54,951 nt of DNA from Acidobacteriaceae bacterium (GCA_030041045.1 JASHOQ010000040.1:1-54951), one strand, 5' to 3'; shown: positions 8,332 to 17,832, numbered from the stretch's first letter. Notes: generated from the sequence alone by a model not told the origin. Numbers and translations: made by a program.

Positions 8332-9279
8332 ATGCCCATCCAAACCACTTCAAAAATCTGGCATAACGGCACCCTGATTCCCTGGGAACAGGCCACCATT
8401 CACGTCTTGAGCCACGTGGTGCATTACGGGTCCAGCGTGTTTGAAGGCATTCGTTGCTACGCGCAGCCGCAGGGCTCGGCGGTGTTCCGCCTGCCGGAGC
8501 ACATGCAGCGGCTGCTCGACTCCGCCAAGATTTACCGCATGGAGATTCCCTTCACGCTGGAGGAGCTGTGCGCGGGCGTGGTGGACACGATTGAGGCCAA
8601 CGGGGTGACGCCGTGCTACATCCGGCCCATTGTGCTGCGCGGCTACGGCGAGATCGGGGTGAGCCCCAAGGGGTCGCCGATCGAGGTCTACATCGCCAAT
8701 TTTCCCTGGGGCAAATACATTGCGGGCCACGGCGGCGCAGACGTGTGCATCTCAAGCTGGAACCGCCTGGCGCCGAACACCCTGCCGGCGCTGGCCAAGG
8801 CGGGCGCCAATTACATGAATTCGCAGCTCATCCACATGGAGGCCGAGCTGAACGGCTACCATGAGGGCATTGCGCTGGACACGAGCGGGCTGGTGAGCGA
8901 GGGCTCGGGCGAGAATGTCTTCGTGGTGCGCAACGGCGTGCTGTACACGCCGCCGCTGGCCAACTCGGCGCTCTCCGGCATCACCCGCGACTCCGTGCTG
9001 ACCCTGGCGCGGCACCTGGGATACTCGGTGATGGAGCAGCCCATTCCGCGCGAGATGCTCTACATCGCCGACGAGGTCTTCTTCACCGGCACGGCGGCGG
9101 AGGTTTCGCCCATCCGCTCCATCGACCGCGTGCTGGTGGCCGACGGCAAAACCGGCGAGATCACCAAGGCCATCGCCGACGAGTTCTTCGGCATCGCCAA
9201 CGGGCTCAGGCCGGACCGCTTCGGCTGGCTGACGCCGGTGAAGGTGAATGCCAATGCGGGCGAAACGGTGACGGCGTAG
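8332..9279 (+). CDS. ilvE: Branched-chain amino acid aminotransferase (class IV)
   Basis: A 315-residue PLP enzyme that interconverts Leu, Ile and Val with their 2-oxo acids. Family features: GSSVFEGIRCY near residue 33, the PLP-binding Lys156 in ALAKAGANYMNSQL, and EVFFTGTAAEVSPI near the C-terminus. I chose ATG at 8332, where MPIQTTSKIWHNGTLIPWEQA is the usual family N-terminus. The AAGGAG at 8312-8317 is a little distant from it, and a TTG at 8320 is an in-frame alternative. A terminator-like palindrome follows about 80 bp downstream. Confidence 0.95.
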   Translation: MPIQTTSKIWHNGTLIPWEQATIHVLSHVVHYGSSVFEGIRCYAQPQGSAVFRLPEHMQRLLDSAKIYRMEIPFTLEELCAGVVDTIEANGVTPCYIRPIVLRGYGEIGVSPKGSPIEVYIANFPWGKYIAGHGGADVCISSWNRLAPNTLPALAKAGANYMNSQLIHMEAELNGYHEGIALDTSGLVSEGSGENVFVVRNGVLYTPPLANSALSGITRDSVLTLARHLGYSVMEQPIPREMLYIADEVFFTGTAAEVSPIRSIDRVLVADGKTGEITKAIADEFFGIANGLRPDRFGWLTPVKVNANAGETVTA

Positions 9280-9592
9280 GCGCGGGGGCAGCCACACCAG
9301 CGAGCCAAAATCGTTCGCCGGGGGCCCCGGCAGGGATCAGGGATCAGAAAAACAAAGACCCTTCGGCGCGCGCCGGAGGGTTTCTGCTTCTGGAGAGCAG
9401 TCGTCCCAATGGTTCAAAGCTGCGTCGTTATCGCACTGCTGATGCAGCCGGCGCTTGACCGGGTGAAGCAGCGCGGGCGGAGGAAGGCCGCCTGAAACTG
9501 CGCCAACCTTCGGGGGGCAATTATCATAAAACTCGACGGACGGTTGCGGCTCGTAATGTCGCGTGCAGTCCGCCAGGAGAGCGGCCGCCCAA
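9280..9592. other. 313-bp spacer between ilvE and pyrD
   Basis: Contains the terminator at 9351-9385. The remaining part up to pyrD must carry the pyrD promoter, but no clear -35/-10 pair stands out and no pyrimidine-type attenuator was seen. Confidence 0.5.
9351..9385 (+). terminator. Rho-independent terminator after ilvE
   Basis: A 24-bp near-perfect palindrome (9358-9381; ACCCTTCGGCGC pairing with GCGCCGGAGGGT with one G-T pair) is preceded by an A-rich tract and followed by TTCTGCTTCT. It lies 72-106 bp after the ilvE stop and is the best terminator seen in the window. The A tract on the other side could make it bidirectional. Confidence 0.7.
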
Positions 9593-10510
9593 GTGAAACC
9601 CGACATGAAAGTCACGCTGGCGGGCATCGAGTTCGCCAACCCGGTGATTGCCGCCAGCGGAACCTTCGGCTATGGCATCGAGTTTGAGGAGATTGTCTCC
9701 CTCGAACGGCTGGGCGGATTCGTCACCAAGGGCCTCTCGCTGGAGCCCATGGCCGGGCATCCGCCGCCGCGCATGGTGCAGACGTCTGCCGGCATGCTCA
9801 ACGCCATCGGCCTGCAGAACGTGGGGGTGAAGGAGTTCCTCGACAGGAAGCTGCCGGCCCTGGAGCGCTACCCGCGCGCCAACGTGATCGTGAACGTCTT
9901 CGGCTACACCGTGGACGAATACATCGGGGTCATCGAGCAGCTCAACCAGGGGGAGGGAATTGCCGCCTACGAGCTCAATGTTTCCTGCCCCAATGTGCAC
10001 GCCGGGGGGATGGCGTTCGGCGCCGACCCGGACTCGCTGGCGGTGCTGGTCGATCGCGCGAAGCAGGCGGCGAAACGGCCCCTGATCGTGAAGCTTTCGC
10101 CCAATGTGGCTTCGATCGCCTACATGGCGCAGGTCTCGGCCGAGGCCGGCGCGGACGCGTTGAGCGTGGTGAACACGTTTCGCGCCATGTCCATCGATCC
10201 CGAGTCGCGGCGCCCGCGGTTGAGCAACGTGACCGGAGGGTTGTCAGGCCCGGCCATCAAGCCCATCGCTCTGCGCATGGTCTATGAGTCGGCGAGAACG
10301 GTGAATATTCCCATCCTGGGCATTGGGGGCATTGTCACGGCGGAGGACGCGGTGGAGTTTCTGCTCGCCGGGGCAACCGCGGTGCAGGTGGGTACGGCCA
10401 GCTATGCCGATCCGCGCGCCACCGAGCGGCTGGTGAAGGCGCTTGAGAGCTGGTGCCGCAGCCATAACGTGGAGCGCGTGGCCAGCCTCACCGGCGCGAT
10501 GACTTCCTGA
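9593..10510 (+). CDS. pyrD: Dihydroorotate dehydrogenase, class 1B-like catalytic subunit
   Basis: Oxidises dihydroorotate to orotate in pyrimidine synthesis, using FMN in the cytoplasm. The 305-residue protein contains IEFANPVIAASGTFGYG, the active-site loop ELNVSCPNVHAGG with the catalytic Cys of class 1 enzymes, and the FMN phosphate loop IPILGIGGIVTAEDAVEFLLAGATAVQVG. A Cys base instead of Ser indicates class 1. The class 1B partner PyrK is not encoded nearby. GTG at 9593 is chosen because AGGAG lies 13 nt upstream; ATG 9605 and GTG 9563 are alternatives. Confidence 0.93.
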   Translation: MKPDMKVTLAGIEFANPVIAASGTFGYGIEFEEIVSLERLGGFVTKGLSLEPMAGHPPPRMVQTSAGMLNAIGLQNVGVKEFLDRKLPALERYPRANVIVNVFGYTVDEYIGVIEQLNQGEGIAAYELNVSCPNVHAGGMAFGADPDSLAVLVDRAKQAAKRPLIVKLSPNVASIAYMAQVSAEAGADALSVVNTFRAMSIDPESRRPRLSNVTGGLSGPAIKPIALRMVYESARTVNIPILGIGGIVTAEDAVEFLLAGATAVQVGTASYADPRATERLVKALESWCRSHNVERVASLTGAMTS

Positions 10511-10600
10511 GATAACGCCTGAGTGGCGGGCAAAGAAATTCTCGACCGGGGAGCGAGTCTGCGGCCGGGAACTCGCGGCCCCGCACCCGTTCCGCTTGCT

Positions 10601-11641
10601 TCAGCCGAAGTGCCGGTACACCAGTCCACCGGCTCGGGATGAAAGCGCGGCGGGCAAGACCGAGAAAAGGGCGTGGGCGGCAGCCGTGTCCATCCCCAGG
10701 GAAGAGCCTTCATGCTTTTTCTCTACGTATCGAAAATAATTCAGCTTATTCCGGCGGGCCCCGAAATGGTCTTTGAACCCTGTCAAGCCTTCGTTGTGCA
10801 TATCGGTGCGGCCAAAATCGAGCTCCTCCATGCCTTGAGCCTTGCTCTCCTCAATCAACTTCCAAAACAGAAAAGGCATCCCCGCAAGATGATGGTCCGC
10901 GGCGTCTGAGCAGCCATACTTGTACACAGCGGTTTGGCGATGGCGCAAGGAGAGAATGGCCGCGATGGCCTTGCCGTGCTTGCGGGCAAGCCGGATTTCC
11001 GCATGCGGACTCATGCCGGCAATCACATTCTGAAACCAGGCGCGCGGTTGCGGGAGCAGCCCGAATCTTCTCCTGGTGAGCATAAGGAGCTTGTAGAAGT
11101 CGTCGAGATGCTTGCTGGAGGCGCCCTTCTCATAGGAAAGCTGTTGCCGTTCGGCATGCCGGATGCGGCGCTGCAGGCAATCTTTGTGAAGATTGCGAAA
11201 TAGCTGTTCGGCGGAAGGCGTCAGGTCGAGAGTATGCAGCCAAAAGGGCTGACGCGGCGCGAGAAATCGACCGAAATGAACTGACCCGGAGAGCGGCCGG
11301 AGCTCGATGTAATTCAAGTTTTCCTGCCGGCATCGCGCCTGCATCCACGCGGCAATTTCCTGGTCCGCGCCGTTCTCTCTCAGCAAAGGATCTGTATGGT
11401 CCGAAAAGGGCAGGGAAACCAGCCGGCTTCCCGTGATTCCGCTTCTTACCTCGCAGAAGACCAGCGCGTCGCGCAGCGGCTCCTCTGGAGGGGTGCAGGT
11501 AACCGCGAGGGTCCGATAGCCGTAAGTCGCGGCCAGAGCCTTCAGCCAGCCTCTCTGATGAAATACCGAAGCTCTGGGATGAGACGCGACGAGATTGTCC
11601 CAACGACGATCCGCTAACGGGTCAAATTCATAGAGCTGCAT
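10601..11641 (-). CDS. FemAB-like / GNAT-fold aminoacyl- or acyltransferase
   Basis: A 346-residue protein related to the FemAB and 'Acetyltransf_6' double-GNAT families. FRNLHKDCLQRRIRHAERQQLSYEKG is the characteristic helix after the first GNAT domain, and MPFLFWKLIEESKAQGMEELDFGRTD near residue 270 is the acyl-donor side. Homologues occur in exopolysaccharide loci that carry exosortase and tyrosine kinase genes. Here it follows a BY-kinase gene on the same strand, which supports a polysaccharide or envelope role. The substrate is unknown. It ends convergently with pyrD. Confidence 0.75.
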   Translation of the reverse strand: MQLYEFDPLADRRWDNLVASHPRASVFHQRGWLKALAATYGYRTLAVTCTPPEEPLRDALVFCEVRSGITGSRLVSLPFSDHTDPLLRENGADQEIAAWMQARCRQENLNYIELRPLSGSVHFGRFLAPRQPFWLHTLDLTPSAEQLFRNLHKDCLQRRIRHAERQQLSYEKGASSKHLDDFYKLLMLTRRRFGLLPQPRAWFQNVIAGMSPHAEIRLARKHGKAIAAILSLRHRQTAVYKYGCSDAADHHLAGMPFLFWKLIEESKAQGMEELDFGRTDMHNEGLTGFKDHFGARRNKLNYFRYVEKKHEGSSLGMDTAAAHALFSVLPAALSSRAGGLVYRHFG

Positions 11642-11807
11642 GAAACACCTGATTTCCCAGTCCGACCTGCGTCCGGTCCACGATGATGCCGGGCAGAATG
11701 TTCCGCACCCCCCCTCGCGAGGGCGCCGGTTGGCGTGAAAGCATTCTTCGTCTGGCGCTGGATCCTGCTGACTTATGCGAGCGGCCCTCTGAACAAGGGC
11801 CTGAATG

Positions 11808-12779
11808 TCAGGAAGCAGCGGCGGTCTTGTAGTAGTAGTAGCTGCTGTACGTAGAAACTCGTGAACAGTTCAACAGGGCTCCGATGAGTTTCTCGGGTCC
11901 CAGGGCTTTGAGCGCCCGTTCCAGTTGTTTTTTCTCCGTGATTCCCTGGCGAGTCACCAGCAGAATGCCATCGACAATTCGCGTCCAGATGCTCGCGTCT
12001 GCCAAGGGCAAAATGGGCGGAGAGTCAACGATGATCCAACTGAAGAGCCCGGCTAGCTGATCCATCGAAACCGGGAGTTTCTTCGCTTGCATGAGTTCGA
12101 GCGGGGCAGCCGCTGCCTTGCCGGCGGGAAACACATGGATGCCTGCCGCTTCGATGCGATAGATGCACTCCGCCAAGCCACGCTCTCCCCGGAGCCATTC
12201 GCACATACCCGCCAGATTGCTTAATTGAAAGATGCGCGACAAAGACGGCCGCCGAACATCGCCTTCCACCAGCAAGATCTTCTCCCTGGTAATGTGGGCC
12301 AATGTGCAGGCCAGATTCGCGGCCACGGTGCTCTTGCCTTCCTGCGGGGCCGTGCTCGTGATCAGCAACTTGTTCAGGGGCCGGATTTGCCGCATGTGTT
12401 TGAGACGCACACCCAGGAGCCGGAATGCCTCCGCCGCAGGCTCTGCCTGCCCGGTTAGACACACAAGCCGGTCTTCGCCGTCGGGAGTGAATGGAATGGA
12501 GCGGAACTGGTTCCAGATTTGAGACCGCTCCGCGTCCCAGGGACGGCGCAATGGCTCCCTGGCCTCGAATGGATGCGGACGAGGTAGATCTACCTCGGGC
12601 CCGGTCACCGATCCCTCAGTTGCCGCGGCGCCGTCAGGCGACTCTCCGAGCGCCGAGGATTCCCATTGCGGCGGGGCTTGATTTTCGACAAGACAGAGGA
12701 GCTCACCGGCCAGCCTCTGCGCAGCGGGGTCATCTTGCTCCGCTCGCGACTTCAGCAATGCATCGAAGATTTGGCTCAT
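11808..12779 (-). CDS. CpsD/CapB-type bacterial tyrosine kinase (BY-kinase)
   Basis: A 323-residue cytoplasmic P-loop kinase that controls exopolysaccharide polymerisation by autophosphorylation. Walker A is STAPQEGKS (about 142-150), Walker A' is ILLVEGDVR (168-176) and Walker B is WIIVDSPPI. The C-terminus has a tyrosine cluster (YSSYYYY), the usual autophosphorylation site. The first 100 residues are a variable linker rich in Pro and Glu. The transmembrane Wzz-like activator is absent, as in two-component CpsC/CpsD systems; the small membrane protein encoded just upstream is a possible partner, which is inference. No glycosyltransferases are in the window. Confidence 0.88.
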   Translation of the reverse strand: MSQIFDALLKSRAEQDDPAAQRLAGELLCLVENQAPPQWESSALGESPDGAAATEGSVTGPEVDLPRPHPFEAREPLRRPWDAERSQIWNQFRSIPFTPDGEDRLVCLTGQAEPAAEAFRLLGVRLKHMRQIRPLNKLLITSTAPQEGKSTVAANLACTLAHITREKILLVEGDVRRPSLSRIFQLSNLAGMCEWLRGERGLAECIYRIEAAGIHVFPAGKAAAAPLELMQAKKLPVSMDQLAGLFSWIIVDSPPILPLADASIWTRIVDGILLVTRQGITEKKQLERALKALGPEKLIGALLNCSRVSTYSSYYYYKTAAAS

Positions 12780-12842
12780 AATGATGGCCCACCAGCTCCT
12801 CTACCTTTTGTGCATCTCTGCCCATGTGCAGTCAGGACTTAC

Positions 12843-13127
12843 TTAATGATTCGGCACTCTTCTCCAGATTTCCCTGATCGCGGAGCTCGATTCCTCCGCT
12901 GCGCTCTCGTCAAAATCCACGGCCGCTATGGGGGCTTGCTCGCCGGCCTTTTCCTGCGCCGGCTCCGGCTTCATCGGCATCGCGGACGCCGGCCTTGCTT
13001 TCGGCTTCAGCCGCGAAAAATTGAGGGCAACGGCCACGCCAAGCAACTGCACGGCTGCGAGCGATGCCATGGCGACCATCCATTCAAGCGAATCTCTAAT
13101 CTCTGTAACCGGGAAAGCAATAGACAT
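12843..13127 (-). CDS. Small single-pass membrane protein, unknown
   Basis: A 94-residue protein with one hydrophobic segment (WMVAMASLAAVQLLGVAVALNF) and a Pro/Ala/Glu-rich tail ending in AIREIWRRVPNH. The ATG at 13127 has GAGGGAG immediately upstream; an earlier in-frame start at 13142 lacks one. It lies 20 nt after the sigma-54 activator gene and 63 nt before the BY-kinase gene on the same strand, so an operon is likely. The tail could contact the kinase, but nothing in the sequence proves it. Confidence 0.6.
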   Translation of the reverse strand: MSIAFPVTEIRDSLEWMVAMASLAAVQLLGVAVALNFSRLKPKARPASAMPMKPEPAQEKAGEQAPIAAVDFDESAAEESSSAIREIWRRVPNH

Positions 13128-13147
13128 AACTCCCTCACTCAACCGCT

Positions 13148-14647
13148 CTAAATGGCTTCACGTCTTGCGGAATAGGAGCCCTCAAATGGTTTCTTCAGGC
13201 TGCGCAGGCTGACCCTCGGCGCGAGGTGGTGCTGCTGGATCTTATAAAGCAGCGCGCGATAACTGATGTTCAAGTGTTTCGCCGCGTGACGGCGATTCCA
13301 TCCCGAGGCTTCGAGCGCCTCCTCGATCATCTGCACTTCCGTGCGATCCTTGATGTCGCGTACGATCGAGCGCATGCCGGCGCACTGCGCAGCAAGGGTG
13401 TCCGGCCGGCTGCTTCGCGTCTCCAGGCCCCTTGCGGCAATCTTCGTCTCCAGCTCGCGCACGGCCGCGTCTGCGCTGCGCATGATGACCGTCCGCATCA
13501 CGAAGTTGTGCAGCTCGCGCAGGTTGCCGCGCCAGTCGTAGCGCAGGGCGGCATCCATCAGCCGGGAGGAAAACCGGCAATCCGCTCCCCTCGTCATCGC
13601 GGGCGGCATGCGGCGGATGGTCTCTTCGATCAGATAGGGAATCTCTTCGCGGCGTTCACGCAGCGGCGGAACGGGCACCGTGAACACGCTCAGCCGGTAA
13701 TAAAGATCCTCGCGAAATCTCTTTTCCTCGAGCGCGGCTTCCATTTCGAGGTTGGTCGCCGCCAGCACGCGCACGTCGACCTTGGTCGTTTGCTGCGCGC
13801 CGAGCCGCGTAAACTGGCCGTCCTGCAGCACGTGCAGCAGCTTGGCCTGCATCTGCGCGCCGATTTCTCCGATCTCGTCCAATAACAGCGTGCCGCGGTT
13901 GGCCTGCTCGAACCTTCCCGCGCGGTCTCTCACGGCGCCGGTGAACGCGCCTTGCTGGTAGCCGAATAATTCGCTCTCCAACAACTCGGAAGGCAGCGCG
14001 GCGCAATTGACGTTGAGGAACGCCCGCTGGCTGCGGTGCGAGTGCTTGTGAATCAGCCGCGCGATCACTTCCTTTCCCGCGCCGGTCTCACCCGTGATCA
14101 GCACGGTGGCGTCGACATCGGCCAGCAACATGGCCTGGCGATGAATCTCCAGCATGGATGAGGAAAGGGCAAGGAAGTAGCGATTCTCGCCCAGCTCCTC
14201 AATGAGCGGCGCCGCCGGCCCGGCCGGCTTTGCGTGCGCGCCGGGGAAAGCGCCGTGCGCGCCAGGCATGCCATGCATATTTTGGCCGCTCAGCTCCTCG
14301 ATCACGGATTCCAGATCGCCGCGCGTGATGGGGCGCATGAGGATGTGGCGGATGGCGACGCCCGCCGCCTCCTCACCCGACTGCCGCTCACCGGCGCCGA
14401 CGATGAGGCAAATGCTGCGGCCGGCAGCCCGCTTCAGGAGCCCGGAAAATGGCAGCTTGCCGGCGGGATTTGCGGAGGATTCGACGAACAGGAGGTCGGG
14501 GTCAAGACCGTTGCCGAGAAGCGACTCGGCCTGCTCATATCCTTGCGATTCGATGACCCGGTGTCCGGCGCCTGCCAAAACCATCCTGGCGAAAGACTGC
14601 GTCTCGGCATCCCGGATCACGGTCAAAACAGACAGAAACGATTTCAC
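13148..14647 (-). CDS. Sigma-54-dependent activator with a pseudo-receiver domain
   Basis: A 499-residue enhancer-binding protein. The AAA+ domain has Walker A GETGAGKE (186-193), the sigma-54 contact loop GAFTGA (233-238) and the Walker B segment [13 protein letters not shown] Fis-type helix-turn-helix ends the protein ([26 protein letters not shown]). The N-terminal receiver is degenerate: the phospho-acceptor Asp is Glu56 (LLFVES) and the conserved Lys is Arg105 (LMRPI). GTG at 14647 is chosen because GAGGA lies 8 nt upstream and the receiver begins there ([12 protein letters not shown]); the frame continues to 14743. It heads the kinase/FemAB gene group and may control it. Confidence 0.88.
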   Translation of the reverse strand: MKSFLSVLTVIRDAETQSFARMVLAGAGHRVIESQGYEQAESLLGNGLDPDLLFVESSANPAGKLPFSGLLKRAAGRSICLIVGAGERQSGEEAAGVAIRHILMRPITRGDLESVIEELSGQNMHGMPGAHGAFPGAHAKPAGPAAPLIEELGENRYFLALSSSMLEIHRQAMLLADVDATVLITGETGAGKEVIARLIHKHSHRSQRAFLNVNCAALPSELLESELFGYQQGAFTGAVRDRAGRFEQANRGTLLLDEIGEIGAQMQAKLLHVLQDGQFTRLGAQQTTKVDVRVLAATNLEMEAALEEKRFREDLYYRLSVFTVPVPPLRERREEIPYLIEETIRRMPPAMTRGADCRFSSRLMDAALRYDWRGNLRELHNFVMRTVIMRSADAAVRELETKIAARGLETRSSRPDTLAAQCAGMRSIVRDIKDRTEVQMIEEALEASGWNRRHAAKHLNISYRALLYKIQQHHLAPRVSLRSLKKPFEGSYSARREAI

Positions 14648-15173
14648 TCGATATCCTCGGCAACTGAAGTCCTGCAGCTCGTTCAGTGTCCCGTTCGTAC
14701 CCCACGGGGAAGCCAAAACTCCACACACTTTCTGAATGGACAAACTTCGGCCGTCGCCCCGGCAGAGACCGGAGCTTCCCGTGTTGCTATCAATGGCGAT
14801 TACCTGCCGGAATGCGCGGCCATCATCCAGCTTCTTGCTTCAATCTCCCGCTTGCCCGGTCTCATGCAGATGCATTTCCTATACACGCGCGCAAAGAGCG
14901 CGATGCGCACCCGCGAAAAGAAGGCGGGCACAATACAGCTCTCCGGCTCGAGCCGAACACGAATCTACGGCAGTTTAGATTTGGTTTTTTGCGGGCCGGG
15001 CTGACTTTCCTGCTTTCAGTCTATGAATCCCCTGTAACGCAACAATCGAGTTAGAAGCCGAAGCCGCGGTAGAGGTTGTCCCGGCTCATCAGTTCGCTTG
15101 TGCAGAGTGGAACCCGGCGGGGAACGCGGGACAAAATTTATGCGACCAGTTTTCGCAGGCGGGACAGCGCTGG
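14648..15173. other. 526-bp gene-poor spacer
   Basis: Lies between the E1 stop and the sigma-54 activator start, both on the minus strand. No convincing coding frame, sigma-54 promoter (-24/-12) or terminator was found. Short inverted repeats exist (for example CGCGC/GCGCG near 14889) but nothing stands out. Confidence 0.5.
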
Positions 15174-17369
15174 CTAATACGCCTTCAATTCCACAATGGC
15201 CCGCAGCACCGTCTCCGGCTGCGGCAGGATGGCGTCCTCGAGGATGGGCTGATAGGCGACAAAGGTGTCCATGGCGCCGATGCGCCTGACCGGCGCGTCA
15301 AGATCGCCGAAGAGCTCGTCGGCGATGCGTGCGGCAATCTCCGCGCCGTAGCCCCAGCTCAGCATGTCCTCGTGGGCCACGATCACGCGGCTGGTTTTGC
15401 GCACCGATTCGGCAACCGCCTCCCAGTCGTAGGGGTTAAGCGTGCGCAGATCGATCACTTCCACGTCGATGGCGTGCTGGCGCTCGGCCTGCTGCGCGGC
15501 CTGCAGCGCGCGCGGCACCAGGGCGCCGTAAGTCACCAGCGTGATGTCCCTGCCCGGCCGCACGGTTTTCGCTTTGCCGAAGGGAATGGCGAAGTCGGGA
15601 CCGGGATAGGGCGCGCGGCCGTAAGGCTCGCGGTAGAGCCGCTTGTGCTCGAGAAAGAGCACGGGGTCGTCCGAGCGGATGGCCGTGCGCAGAAGGCCGT
15701 TGGCGTCGAGAGAGTTGGAAGGCATTACCACGCGCAGCCCCGGTGTGTGCGTAAACAGGCTCTCGCCCGACTGCGAGTGATAGATGGCGCCGCCGGTGAG
15801 GTAGCCGCCGATGGGCACGCGGATCACCACCGGCGCAGCCCAGGCGCCGTTCGAGCGCCAGCGCATGACGGAAAGCTCATTGCGGATCTGGTGCATGGCC
15901 GGCCAGATGTAATCGAAGAACTGGATTTCGACCACCGGCTTCATGCCGCGCACCGCGTAGCCCACGGCGCGGCCCACGATGTTGGCCTCAGCAAGCTGCG
16001 AATTGAAGACGCGCTCGGAGCCGAACTCGGTCTGCAGGCCGTGGGTGAGCTTGAAGACGCCGCCCTTGCCCTTGACTTCAGCCAGAGCCTGCTCGCGGCT
16101 GCAGTCGGCCACGTCTTCGCCGTAGACCACGATGCGCGGATCGCGGCGCATCTCGTCGCGCAGGCACACGTTGATCAGGTCGGCCATGGTGCGCGGAGCG
16201 GCTGCCTTGCCGTTGTGTCTGGCGGGAGCAGCCACGGTCTCCGTGGCAAAGGGCGCGTGCACGGGATCGAGTTGGGGCGAATACACGTGCTCGGGAATGC
16301 TGGCAACCGCCGGCAGCCGGGCCGCGAGCGCGCTCTCGGCCGCTTCCGCCGCTTCGCGGTCCGATGCCTGGTCGATCTCGTCAAGCTGCGCGGCAGTCAA
16401 AATGCCCTGGTGCGCCAGCCGCGCCCGCAACTGCGCAATGGGATCGCGCAGCGCGTCGCTCTCGCGCTCGCTGGCGCAGCGGTAATTCTTGTCGTCGTCA
16501 GAAAACGAGTGCGAGTAATGCCGCACCACGTGGCCGTGCACGAAGGCCGGCCCCAGCCCGGCGCGGCAGTGCGCGGCCGCGGCGCGCATGGCGCGCAGGC
16601 TGGCCTCGGGGTCGGTGCCGTCTATCTCGGCAAAGAGGAAGTTGGGAAAATTGGCCACGAGGCGCGAGATGTTGCCGCCCGGCGTGTTCACTTCCACGGG
16701 AACGCTGATGGCGTACCCGTTATCCTCAACCAGAAAAATCACCGGCAGCCTTTGGTTGGAGGCCGTGCTCATCGCCTCCCAGAACTCGCCCTGCGACGTG
16801 GACCCTTCGCCCACGCAGGCGAGCACTACTTCGTCGGGGTGAAATTCCACATCGCTGAAGGAACGGTAGTCGACCTCGCCGCTTTGCGGGCCGTCCGCGG
16901 CCTCAGGATGGCGGCTGAAATAGCGCCCGGCCTCAGCGCAGCCCACGGCGTGGTTGAGCTGGGTCGCGGTGGAGGAGGAGGTGCTGACAATGTGCAGCTC
17001 GCGGCTGCTCCAGTGCGTAGGCATCTGGCGGCCGCCGCTGGCCGGATCGTCGGCCGCGCCCACGGCCTGCAGCATCATGGCGTAAGGGGTCACGCCCAGC
17101 GCCAGGCACAGCGCGCGATCGCGATAATAAGGGAAGAACCAGTCGTAGGCGGACTTGAGCGCCAGCGCCGCGGCGACCTGGACGGCCTCATGCCCCGCGC
17201 CCGAGACCTGAAAGTAGACCTTTTGCTGACGCTTGAGCGCGATCTCGCGGTCGTCGATGCAGCGGGAAAGGACCATGAGCCGGTAGATCTTTACCAGCTC
17301 CTCCGCGGTCAATGCGTCTGCGGGTGCAACCGGCTCCGGCGCCCGAGCGCTGGAAAGTGCCACGTCCAT
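15174..17369 (-). CDS. Fused alpha/beta E1 of a branched-chain 2-oxoacid dehydrogenase
   Basis: A 731-residue thiamine-diphosphate enzyme that decarboxylates branched 2-oxo acids (from Val, Leu, Ile) and transfers the acyl group to lipoyl-E2. Residues 1-380 match the alpha subunit: ThDP motif [16 protein letters not shown] (Gly187 onward) through [13 protein letters not shown], and the loop [15 protein letters not shown]. Residues 395-731 match the beta subunit: [31 protein letters not shown] and [17 protein letters not shown]. In many bacteria these are separate BkdA and BkdB proteins; fusion in one chain is known in several groups. E2 and E3 are not nearby. ATG 17369 is preceded by GGAGG; TTG 17387 would also be in frame. 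A structured leader lies upstream. Confidence 0.88.
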   Translation of the reverse strand: MDVALSSARAPEPVAPADALTAEELVKIYRLMVLSRCIDDREIALKRQQKVYFQVSGAGHEAVQVAAALALKSAYDWFFPYYRDRALCLALGVTPYAMMLQAVGAADDPASGGRQMPTHWSSRELHIVSTSSSTATQLNHAVGCAEAGRYFSRHPEAADGPQSGEVDYRSFSDVEFHPDEVVLACVGEGSTSQGEFWEAMSTASNQRLPVIFLVEDNGYAISVPVEVNTPGGNISRLVANFPNFLFAEIDGTDPEASLRAMRAAAAHCRAGLGPAFVHGHVVRHYSHSFSDDDKNYRCASERESDALRDPIAQLRARLAHQGILTAAQLDEIDQASDREAAEAAESALAARLPAVASIPEHVYSPQLDPVHAPFATETVAAPARHNGKAAAPRTMADLINVCLRDEMRRDPRIVVYGEDVADCSREQALAEVKGKGGVFKLTHGLQTEFGSERVFNSQLAEANIVGRAVGYAVRGMKPVVEIQFFDYIWPAMHQIRNELSVMRWRSNGAWAAPVVIRVPIGGYLTGGAIYHSQSGESLFTHTPGLRVVMPSNSLDANGLLRTAIRSDDPVLFLEHKRLYREPYGRAPYPGPDFAIPFGKAKTVRPGRDITLVTYGALVPRALQAAQQAERQHAIDVEVIDLRTLNPYDWEAVAESVRKTSRVIVAHEDMLSWGYGAEIAARIADELFGDLDAPVRRIGAMDTFVAYQPILEDAILPQPETVLRAIVELKAY

Positions 17370-17385
17370 CCCCGTCGTCCCCTCC

Positions 17386-17499
17386 AAACCGCATCAGGAA
17401 TCGGTGCAGGTTTCGTCGCTGCTCTCGCCTGCCGTTTTCCTTAAGAAAACGGCACCGGGCACGTAGTCAGATTGGCTACGTGAATTCCTGATCCGGTCT
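17386..17499 (-). promoter_or_regulatory. Structured 5' leader (three-way-junction-like) of the E1 gene
   Basis: On the minus strand 17499-17484 can pair with 17401-17386: 16 positions with fourteen Watson-Crick pairs, one G-U and one G-G mismatch. Inside are two further hairpins: CACGTAG/CTACGTG (17460-17482, 9-nt loop) and GCCGTTTTC/GAAAACGGC (17431-17453, 5-nt loop). The stem ends one nucleotide before the GGAGG ribosome binding site (17381-17385), so folding could expose or hide it. A candidate -10 box lies just upstream. This may be a riboswitch or attenuator, or a palindromic repeat unit; no known family was recognised. Confidence 0.6.
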
Positions 17500-17515
17500 A
17501 AACCGCTCTCCCGGC

Positions 17516-17521
17516 ATTGTA
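17516..17521 (-). promoter_or_regulatory. Candidate -10 box for the E1 gene
   Basis: TACAAT on the minus strand would place the transcript start near 17508-17510, about 10 nt before the leader stem. No good -35 was found at 16-18 bp, so an activator may be needed. Confidence 0.4.
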
Positions 17522-17587
17522 TCAACTTGCGTAAGCGGCGGCGCGGCAATCCTCTTCGATTCAAGCGCACCGGTACCGCTGCCCGTC

Positions 17588-17601
17588 GTGACCGCGGTCA
17601 C
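17588..17601. promoter_or_regulatory. Perfect 14-bp palindrome upstream of the E1 promoter
   Basis: GTGACCGCGGTCAC reads the same on both strands. It sits about 67-80 bp upstream of the candidate -10 box of the E1 gene, a typical place for an activator site. Confidence 0.4.
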
Positions 17602-17832
17602 ACGCCGGAGCAACACCGGAGTGGGCCGCAGCCGCGGTCTTGCGCAATGGCTCGCGAAGAAAAGCCGCGACCCTGGAGTTGGATGAAAATTTGGCCGCGG
17701 GCGGTACAAAGTTTCCGGGAGGGATTTTTCGTCGCGCGGAAAAGACCCCCTAAACCCGCAGGCTTGAATCCTGGAGGGAAGCCTTTTTTTGCGCCGGCTT
17801 TTTTGGTGCGCGCTGCGGCGCGCCTACAGGCC

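Larger units (their letters stand above)
17370..17832. other. 463-bp region between the E1 gene and the secreted-protein pair
   Basis: Holds the E1 leader, its -10 candidate and the 14-bp palindrome. The rest (17602-17832) is downstream of the minus-strand secreted protein gene and shows no convincing gene. Confidence 0.5.

Noticed and set aside
15372..17444. A 690-codon plus-strand open frame
   Set aside because: It lies opposite the E1 gene, has no family motif and arises from high GC content; the minus-strand protein has clear domains.
17431..17453. Hairpin as a rho-independent terminator
   Set aside because: No U tract follows on either strand and it lies inside the leader of the E1 gene rather than after a gene.
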